33,216 nucleotides of DNA from contig JABDAL010000020.1 in the NCBI GenBank assembly GCA_013289165.1, positions 1 through 33,216 on the forward strand, given 5' to 3'. A program made the translations under genes and the position numbers. Source of the DNA: Bacteroidota bacterium. GTDB taxonomy: Bacteria; Bacteroidota; Bacteroidia; JABEUT01. This document shows, piece by piece, positions 26,910 to 33,216 of this stretch. The first letter of the stretch is position 1; every line of letters starts with the position of its first letter. The notes under the pieces are model-generated. The model had not been told where the DNA came from, did no database searches, and saw only the letters and a program-made list of their open reading frames with translations.

Positions 26910-28025
26910 ATGAAAAAAATTAATACCCTCTCGTTTATTGCCTTATGGTGTATGTTATTAACATTTTCAGCACAGGCATTTGGTCAAATTACCCTTTCCG
27001 AATCAGACTTCCCTTCTGTTGGATTAACGGTTGTTACAGACTCCGTTCCATACCCCGCTATAATGCCCGGAGCTCACAGCAACAAGCCTCAGAGTTGGGA
27101 CTTTTCTTCCTTAGTCAAAACATATCCGCGCACCATTAAATTTGTGTCTCCATCCTCTACAAAATATGCGAGCGCATTTCCCGGAGCCACTCTGGCAGAT
27201 ACAACTTATGGGGTATCAGGATATACATTTTTTATACTAAATGGTTCCGGTTTCTTTGTAGCAGGTAATGAGCAACCAGTAAATTTCGAATACAAAAGTC
27301 AAGATTATGTATTTGAGTCAGAGGTGGTCTTCTATCCCCCATTTGAACAAATGCCTTTCCCCGGTAAATATTCTATTACTACAACAGGACTTTCCAGGGC
27401 CAGCGAATCCTATAGCGAAGCTATTCCGACCTATTCTGTGACTGCAGAAAGAATTGCGAGTGGTATTACTTATTGGGATACTCTTGATGCTTTTGGGACA
27501 TTAAAAATGCCCAATAAAAAAACCTACGATGTTCTGCGCCGGGTACATCATGAGCTAGATAACGATACGGTATATATGTACGTTCAAACAATTCTAGGAG
27601 GCACTTGGGTTCCAGCGAGCATTACTGAATTTAAAAAGACCCAATATAGTTGGTACTCTAATGGCTTGAGCTTTCCACTGGTTCAACTGAATATGGATAC
27701 CACCAGTTCTACAGTAAGAAGCATAGTATGGGATACCACGGCCCCTGCGCCTACCGGAATTAATGATATTAGCAATAACTATCATGTACTTGTGTACCCT
27801 AACCCTGCTAAATCTGAAATTACTTTCAATACGTTAGAAAACACAGCAGAACAATCTCTATCGGTATACGACGTAACGGGAAGATTATTAGACAAAGTAA
27901 CCGTAAAAAATAATATGGTTACTTTAAATACATCAACCTACTCGAATGGCTTATACATTTATAATTTAAATGAAGCCGGTACAGGCGCATTACTTGACCA
28001 GGGAAAATTTATAATTCAACACTAA
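26910..28025 (+). CDS. Secreted protein with type IX secretion system C-terminal sorting domain
   Basis: Start chosen at ATG 26910 (MKKINTLSFIALWCMLLTFSAQAFGQ). C-terminus VYPNPAKSEITFNTLENTAEQSLSVYDVTGRLLDKVTVKNNMVTLNTSTYSNGLYIYNL. Confidence 0.85.
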   Translation: MKKINTLSFIALWCMLLTFSAQAFGQITLSESDFPSVGLTVVTDSVPYPAIMPGAHSNKPQSWDFSSLVKTYPRTIKFVSPSSTKYASAFPGATLADTTYGVSGYTFFILNGSGFFVAGNEQPVNFEYKSQDYVFESEVVFYPPFEQMPFPGKYSITTTGLSRASESYSEAIPTYSVTAERIASGITYWDTLDAFGTLKMPNKKTYDVLRRVHHELDNDTVYMYVQTILGGTWVPASITEFKKTQYSWYSNGLSFPLVQLNMDTTSSTVRSIVWDTTAPAPTGINDISNNYHVLVYPNPAKSEITFNTLENTAEQSLSVYDVTGRLLDKVTVKNNMVTLNTSTYSNGLYIYNLNEAGTGALLDQGKFIIQH

Positions 28026-28045
28026 AGCTTTATTTCAGAATATAT

Positions 28046-28077
28046 AAAAGGCGCTTAAATAGCGCCTTTTGTTTTTG
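28046..28077 (+). terminator. Rho-independent terminator
   Basis: aaaaggcgct-taaat-agcgcctttt perfect 10-bp stem followed by gtttttg. Confidence 0.85.
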
Positions 28078-28159
28078 TATTCAACTCATTTATTTCAGTG
28101 AACCCACATCGTCAAGCCTTGGAAATTGCATATCTTTGCTTCGATTTAATTATTCTGAT

Positions 28160-28600
28160 ATGTCATACTCGAATATACTGATAGCAATAGATGGAAGCAG
28201 TTGTTCAATGAATGCTTTGGAAAAAGGTATTGAACTTGCTAAGGCACTTTCGGCCAATGTGATGTTACTGAGCGTGGTAGATATGACCACTATGATTGAT
28301 ACGGCGGGTGTAGGTGCAGTAATGGATACGAATGCGGAAAAAATATTTCAGGAAGAAGCACAGAAGTTGCTTAAGCGGGCCATGAAAAAATATCCTTATG
28401 CTAAAATGACCCCTATTACCGAAGAAGGCATACCCAAAGAAGCTATTAATCCCATTGCAGAAAAACATCACGCAGATTTAATTGTAATGGGAACCCATGG
28501 ACGAACAGGATTAGAACATTTTTTTATGGGAAGTGTTGCTGAACAGGTTATACGGCATGCAAAAATTCCTGTTATGGTAGTTAATTCATCAGAAGATTAA
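28160..28600 (+). CDS. Universal stress protein (UspA family)
   Basis: MSYSNILIAIDGSSCSMNALEKGIELAKAL ... HADLIVMGTHGRTGLEHFFMGSVAEQVIRHAKIPVMVV (ATP-binding G-2x-G-9x-G(S) pattern). Confidence 0.95.
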   Translation: MSYSNILIAIDGSSCSMNALEKGIELAKALSANVMLLSVVDMTTMIDTAGVGAVMDTNAEKIFQEEAQKLLKRAMKKYPYAKMTPITEEGIPKEAINPIAEKHHADLIVMGTHGRTGLEHFFMGSVAEQVIRHAKIPVMVVNSSED

Positions 28601-28723
28601 GGCATTCCATAAGCATTAGTAAGTTTATCCCGTGAGACACAGCTAATCGCGCGAAAACGGCATTCGTGTACTGTTTCTGTTTGCAAAAAATAATTACTTT
28701 TGGTTTCAGTTTGCCTTTTCTCT

Positions 28724-29170
28724 ATGAATTATTCCATACATTTCCGGGAAATAGATGCTGCTTTCATAGCGCGTGTAGTTCTTGGGGTTTTATTTTTTCT
28801 TCAAGGATTTGATAAGGTTTTCCGATTAGGATTAAAACAAGTTTTCCAAACCGTACATGCCCCCTTGGCTGCTAAGGGCATCCCTGCCTTTGTCAGCCAC
28901 ATCGGCGTATGCTTTACATCCTATGTTGAACTTATTGGCGGGGCATTTCTCATTATAGGTTTTTTGAAATACTACTGCCTTTGCCTCCTGGGGTTTGATT
29001 TGCTTTTTGCAGTGATTATTTTTGGAATTATAGAGCCAGTATGGGATATGAAGCATATTTTTCCACGAGTTGCTTTGCTATTATTTTTGCTTATTATACC
29101 TGCCCAATGGGATATTTTGTCCATAGACCATCTATGGTCATTGAACCAATTTATTAAATCAACTTTTTAG
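28724..29170 (+). CDS. DoxX-family membrane protein
   Basis: IARVVLGVLFFLQGFDKVFRLG, SYVELIGGAFLIIGFLKYYCLCLLGFDLLFAVIIFG; four TM segments. ATG 28724 preferred over 28700. Confidence 0.75.
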   Translation: MNYSIHFREIDAAFIARVVLGVLFFLQGFDKVFRLGLKQVFQTVHAPLAAKGIPAFVSHIGVCFTSYVELIGGAFLIIGFLKYYCLCLLGFDLLFAVIIFGIIEPVWDMKHIFPRVALLLFLLIIPAQWDILSIDHLWSLNQFIKSTF

Positions 29171-29172
29171 TT

Positions 29173-29550
29173 ATGAAAATCACCATTACCGATCACCGAA
29201 AGATTTTTGCTGTACAAAAAGAATTCAGCGAAATGTTTCCTTACTTACGATTGGAGTTTTACTCTAAACAATATAAAAGAGGAAACTCTTTAGTTAAGAG
29301 CCTGATGAAACATATCAGCAAAAGTATTGCAGAGTGCCGTACTAAAAATTCTTCCGATAATATTGAAATCCAACCTCAAACGACTGTCTCGGGATTGAAG
29401 CAGGGGTTTAATGATGTATATGGACTTACTGCGGAGGTATTCCGTAAGTCGGGCAACCTATGGCTTGAGATTACCGATTCTACTGACCAGACGCTCGAGC
29501 AACAAAATGGAGAAGCAAAAGAAATGAGCAAGTTACAGGGTGTGATGTAA
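29173..29550 (+). CDS. Conserved hypothetical protein
   Basis: 125 aa; uninterrupted ORF 2 nt after the DoxX stop: MKITITDHRKIFAVQKEFSEMFPYLRLEFYSK.... Confidence 0.7.
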   Translation: MKITITDHRKIFAVQKEFSEMFPYLRLEFYSKQYKRGNSLVKSLMKHISKSIAECRTKNSSDNIEIQPQTTVSGLKQGFNDVYGLTAEVFRKSGNLWLEITDSTDQTLEQQNGEAKEMSKLQGVM

Positions 29551-29551
29551 T

Positions 29552-30826
29552 TTAAAGGAATAAAGCTACAATACCTGCTATAATAAGCAACAAAAAGCTG
29601 GCAAAAATTTCTTTTCTAAGTTTCTTTTCTGACAGTGTAAGTGCATATATCATTTTCAATACATTATTACTTGTAATTGCATTTAGCACAGCTAAGGTAA
29701 TTACCGTTGCATCCAAATTCCATTTACCCTGGAAAAGGTTAATAATGAATGGATCAATATCGGTAACCCCTACAACAAAGGCTAACGTTTGGGCTCCATG
29801 GGCTCCATATTTATTTACTACGTAAGTAGTTATAAGGGCAAATAAAATAAAGAGCCCTCCGAATAAAACGGCTGTTTTAAATTCGAGCGGGTTCTGATGA
29901 GAATCGCTAGAAACCACTTCATTTTTTGTACCCGTGCCAGCTTTTTTAATCACAATGAAATATACTGCAATTAAAGTACTAAGTATAGTAAGGACAATAA
30001 AATAAGGCAACAGCCTCATGGCTACTTCCATATTAAAGAAAGCAGCCAGAATGAATAGGCGTAAATACATCATGGTTATAGCAAGAAACATGGCGGCAAT
30101 TATCCTGTTTCCTGAAACATTTTCCTTGCTTTTTCTTGCTAAAATTACAGTAGTGGCGGTACTACTGTATAATCCCCCCAATAAGCCTGTGAGAAGAATA
30201 CCTGTCTCCGGAAAAACAAATTTCCTTAGCAAATAACTGAAATAAGAAATAGCCGATACCACCACAATGGCAAGCCAAAACTTATATGGAGAAATACTGA
30301 TAGCTGCTGAAATGGGCTGGTCAGGAAGCAGAGGGAGTATTACACCTGCAAGAACTAAAAATTTAGCAAGAGAAATGAATTCATTATTATCAAATTTGTG
30401 GGAGAATTTTAAAAGCATTTCTTTAATTTCAGAAATAACCAGGACTGTCACAACAATCAAAAGAACTAACCAGCGAGGTTGAGTATAAACCAAAGGGGCA
30501 AGTGAGTAGGTAATAATAGCAATCACCAGGGAGGTCATTCCAAACTGCTTTCTTGCCTGAATTTTCTCATAGTAATAAATACCCAATAGGCTCCCGAAGA
30601 TAACAGCACCAACAATAAATGGCAAAAAGTCCTTTGGGCTTATAACATATAGAATAAAACCCGCAATACCTGTAAGGGTAAATGTACGGTCTGTTCCAAA
30701 AACAGATTCGGGTGGTGCTTCTAAATAGTGCCTTCTTTGTTCTAATCCGATTAACAAAGAAAATACAGCTACCAATGCAAAATTGATAAGATCGTGTGGT
30801 ATGTCTTGCAGTATAGGAGTATTCAT
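29552..30826 (-). CDS. MgtC/SapB N-terminal domain plus DUF4010 membrane protein
   Basis: 424 aa; FALVAVFSLLIGLEQRRHY, FGTDRTFTLTGIAGFILY, FPETGILLTGLLGGLYSSTATTVILARKSKE, AFVVGVTDIDPFIINL; many TM segments. Confidence 0.88.
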   Translation of the reverse strand: MNTPILQDIPHDLINFALVAVFSLLIGLEQRRHYLEAPPESVFGTDRTFTLTGIAGFILYVISPKDFLPFIVGAVIFGSLLGIYYYEKIQARKQFGMTSLVIAIITYSLAPLVYTQPRWLVLLIVVTVLVISEIKEMLLKFSHKFDNNEFISLAKFLVLAGVILPLLPDQPISAAISISPYKFWLAIVVVSAISYFSYLLRKFVFPETGILLTGLLGGLYSSTATTVILARKSKENVSGNRIIAAMFLAITMMYLRLFILAAFFNMEVAMRLLPYFIVLTILSTLIAVYFIVIKKAGTGTKNEVVSSDSHQNPLEFKTAVLFGGLFILFALITTYVVNKYGAHGAQTLAFVVGVTDIDPFIINLFQGKWNLDATVITLAVLNAITSNNVLKMIYALTLSEKKLRKEIFASFLLLIIAGIVALFL

Positions 30827-30872
30827 CGGGGAGTACTTAATAAAATACTAAGATACGGATTTTGAAATACAG

Positions 30873-31604
30873 TTAGGGATACTTCATTTTGAGAGACTTT
30901 AGCTTTTTAACAATTTCCTTCGCTACAAAATTGTTTCTGTACCATTTATGATTGGCCGGTACAATAAGCCAGGGAAAATCGGGGCTGCACCGTTCAAAAA
31001 TACTCTCATATACTTCCATATAAGCATCCCAGTTCGATGCCTCCCTTGAATCGGCAAGGTCATACTTCCACTTTTTCTCCGGGCTTGTAAGCCTGTCTTC
31101 TATACGTTCTTTTTGTTCCTGTTTAGAAATATGTAAAAAGAATTTCAAGATACTGGTTCCGGAATCAGAAAGGTTTTGCTCAAAACTATTGATGATATCA
31201 TATCGCTCTTCAAGTCGTTTTTTATCTATTGTTTTGTGTACGGAAGGAACAAGTATATCTTCGTAATGTGAACGATTAAATAGTTGAATCATACCCTTTG
31301 CAGGGGCATACGGATGCACCCGCCATAGAAAATCATGCTCCATTTCTTCGGCAGTAGGCTCTTTAAATGCCTTCACCATTATACCCATAGGATTCAGGGA
31401 AGAAAACACGTGCTTTATAGTACCATCCTTGCCCGAAGCATCCATACCCTGTAATATAATCAACAGGCTATTTTTCTTTTCGGCATACAATAAGTTCTGA
31501 AGAGAACCCATTTCCTCCATAAGAGCTTCTGTTTCTTTTTCGATAGTTTTCCGGTCAATGCTTTTATCGGCGTCAGGTGATGTTTTTTCGAGTATCTTAC
31601 CCAT
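30873..31604 (-). CDS. Polyphosphate kinase 2 (PPK2) family phosphotransferase
   Basis: 243 aa; Walker A LLIILQGMDASGKDGTIKHVFSSLNP, FNRSHYEDILVPSVH, ADSREASNWDAYMEVYESIFERCS, PWLIVPANHKWYRN. Confidence 0.93.
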   Translation of the reverse strand: MGKILEKTSPDADKSIDRKTIEKETEALMEEMGSLQNLLYAEKKNSLLIILQGMDASGKDGTIKHVFSSLNPMGIMVKAFKEPTAEEMEHDFLWRVHPYAPAKGMIQLFNRSHYEDILVPSVHKTIDKKRLEERYDIINSFEQNLSDSGTSILKFFLHISKQEQKERIEDRLTSPEKKWKYDLADSREASNWDAYMEVYESIFERCSPDFPWLIVPANHKWYRNNFVAKEIVKKLKSLKMKYP

Positions 31605-31750
31605 ACAGTTTTGAAATACAAAAGTTCAAGTACAAATATAACTCAAATATCAACTGAAAAATTCCTCCCTCCGAAATGATTTTACCCACTATTTAAACGG
31701 CAAAAACTGTCTATTTAACCCCGATTATTCTAACATTAGGCTAAAACTCC

Positions 31751-31781
31751 TTTGCCAAAATATTAATTTGAACTAATTTAG
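31751..31781 (+). promoter_or_regulatory. Bacteroidota housekeeping-type promoter (TTTG-N19-TAATTTAG)
   Basis: tttg at 31751-31754, exactly 19 nt spacer, TAATTTAG at 31774-31781 (one mismatch to TAnnTTTG), 22 bp upstream of ATG 31804. Confidence 0.55.
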
Positions 31782-31803
31782 TAAGCCTAAAAACACTTTA
31801 ACT

Positions 31804-32652
31804 ATGAAAGCATCCAACTTAGTTTTTGTCGCCTTGATTGCAATGGCGTCGTGCAACAGCACAAGCACCGAGCAAGTACAAAAAATAAAAGACCTAGCCA
31901 AGGAAGACTCTTCGAGAGCAGCACAAGCCAACCAAAAAGATTCCATGATAACATCATACCTGAATGACCTGAATGACATCCAGGAAAATTTGGACCGGAT
32001 AAAACAGCGTGAAAAAATAATAACTATGAAACCAGCTGAAATGAATTCACCAGATAAACAAACCGTAGTAGAAGAGGTGAAAGAACTGGATGAGTGGATT
32101 GTGGCTAATGACAAAAAGATGAACAGGCTGCAAGCAAGATTAAAAGGCATGGATACCAAAAACAATAAGCTGGAAAGTTTAGTTGCCCACCTTACCCAGG
32201 AAATATCACAAAAGGATGAAGAGATAGCAGTATTGCAAGCCAGCTTGGGTAAGGCCAACGATTCGTTAAAATTGCTTACCTCGAAATTTAACGATAGTAT
32301 TTACGTGATTAAAAAACAACGCTCCCAAATAGCTGTACTCACTACAGTTTATTATGTAAGTGGCACGTTAAAAGAGTTGCAAGATAAAGGAGTAATTGAT
32401 AAACAAGGAGGATTTGTTGGCTTGGGAAGAGTAGCCGAAATAAATTCTAATATTGACAACAGCAAGTTTTCACAGGCAAACCTAAATAGCTTGAAAGGAA
32501 TTTCTCTGCCGGGAAAATACCGCCGGTTTATTACTATACATCCTGACGATTCATATGTAGTTATTTCTAACGGAAAAACCGACTCCATTGCTATAACTAT
32601 GCCATCTACTTTTTGGAGCGAAAGTAAATATATGGTAGTGGCTACAAAATAA
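31804..32652 (+). CDS. Coiled-coil lipoprotein
   Basis: 282 aa; lipobox MKASNLVFVALIAMASC, long heptad-like charged region, then a globular C-terminus GGFVGLGRVAEINSNIDNSKFSQANL.... Confidence 0.8.
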   Translation: MKASNLVFVALIAMASCNSTSTEQVQKIKDLAKEDSSRAAQANQKDSMITSYLNDLNDIQENLDRIKQREKIITMKPAEMNSPDKQTVVEEVKELDEWIVANDKKMNRLQARLKGMDTKNNKLESLVAHLTQEISQKDEEIAVLQASLGKANDSLKLLTSKFNDSIYVIKKQRSQIAVLTTVYYVSGTLKELQDKGVIDKQGGFVGLGRVAEINSNIDNSKFSQANLNSLKGISLPGKYRRFITIHPDDSYVVISNGKTDSIAITMPSTFWSESKYMVVATK

Positions 32653-32677
32653 AAGAGGACGGAATAAGGCTGCTATA

Positions 32678-32715
32678 TTGCCTCGTAATACGAATACGAG
32701 GCAACATTTTTTATT
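32678..32715 (+). terminator. Rho-independent terminator
   Basis: ttgcctcgta-N7-tacgaggcaa 10-bp stem then cattttttattt. Lies in the convergent intergenic gap. Confidence 0.8.
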
Positions 32716-33216
32716 TAAAAACCCAGGTAAAAGTCCCTGGTAAGATTTCTGTACTCGTTGGAGTAAGACCTGTCTTCATTCTCAATTACAAGTATCTCTT
32801 CAAATAGCATAGTCTTATCAAACACAAACTGCATCAGCAAGCGCTTTTCCGGCTTTACACAAGTTGTTTTTACACGCATAATCCGGTTCGGATAAAGCCT
32901 ATAGCGCCTGGCAATAGCTGTTAAATTCTCCGCTTCTTTTAAAGGTAAAATAGTAGCAAAAGACCCTTCCCGGGTAAGCAGAGAAGCTATACCATCTATC
33001 AATTCTTCAAAACTCAGGTTGCACGTATGCCTTGCCATGGTACGTGATTCGGAGGCAGCCTGTACACAATTGGAAAAATAGGGAGGATTGGTTAAAATCA
33101 CATCGTACTTTTTAGATACCGATTGCACAAACTTTTGAAACGATATATGGTGCACATATATCCGCTCACCCCATTTGGATTTTTTACAATTCTCATGTGC
33201 TTCCCGATATGCTTCC
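32715..33216 (-). CDS. tRNA1(Val) (adenine-N6)-methyltransferase (TrmN6-like), N-terminus outside window
   Basis: NPPY methyltransferase motif (DVILTNPPYFSNCVQAASESRTMARHTCNLSFEELIDGIASLL). The frame stays open upstream of the listed start to the window edge (EAYREAHENCKKSKWGERIYVHH...). Confidence 0.88.
   Translation of the reverse strand, partial: EAYREAHENCKKSKWGERIYVHHISFQKFVQSVSKKYDVILTNPPYFSNCVQAASESRTMARHTCNLSFEELIDGIASLLTREGSFATILPLKEAENLTAIARRYRLYPNRIMRVKTTCVKPEKRLLMQFVFDKTMLFEEILVIENEDRSYSNEYRNLTRDFYLGF

Noticed and set aside
28601-28700. Possible small RNA or tRNA in the uspA-doxX gap
   Set aside because: No cloverleaf or convincing stem seen by eye; more likely promoter and leader.
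31965-31984. Tandem 9-bp repeat cctgaatgacctgaatgac in the lipoprotein gene
   Set aside because: Only two copies, encoding LNDLND within a coiled coil; expected from heptad composition.
31773-32258. 161-aa minus-strand ORF over the lipoprotein gene
   Set aside because: Ser/Phe-rich complement of a coiled-coil coding region; no start context or family signal.
1-33216. CRISPR array, prophage, transposon or integron
   Set aside because: No spaced direct repeats, integrase/transposase motifs or long terminal inverted repeats were seen; gene content is chromosomal backbone.

Overview
This looks like a chromosomal segment from a Bacteroidota (Chitinophagales/Sphingobacteriales-like) genome. It is AT-rich, has TAnnTTTG-type -7 elements and a T9SS C-terminal sorting domain, and is densely coded on both strands. 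About 35 protein-coding genes are supportable, with one partial at each edge. I saw no rRNA, tRNA, CRISPR array or transposase. Most of it is housekeeping or conserved: DnaQ-like exonuclease, parvulin PPIase, class-III aminotransferase, OmpR-type two-component system, TIGR02757, LemA, RecX, TatC, polyprenyl synthase, full-length cobalamin MetH, TrpS, DUF420, LpxD paralogue, UspA, DoxX, MgtC/DUF4010, PPK2, TrmN6-like methyltransferase. The part most likely to hold undescribed biology is the left end (1-6404). It is a tightly packed run of SpsF-like cytidylyltransferase, split transketolase (N and C subunits), GSAM-type aminotransferase, PtmA-like SDR, NeuB/SpsE-like PEP-condensing synthase without its SAF domain, fatty-acid-hydroxylase/sterol-desaturase-family membrane enzyme, and SMR/EmrE-like small membrane transporter. 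I read it as a candidate pathway for an unusual CMP-activated ulosonic-acid-type sugar, possibly lipid-linked. That is inference from gene content only.
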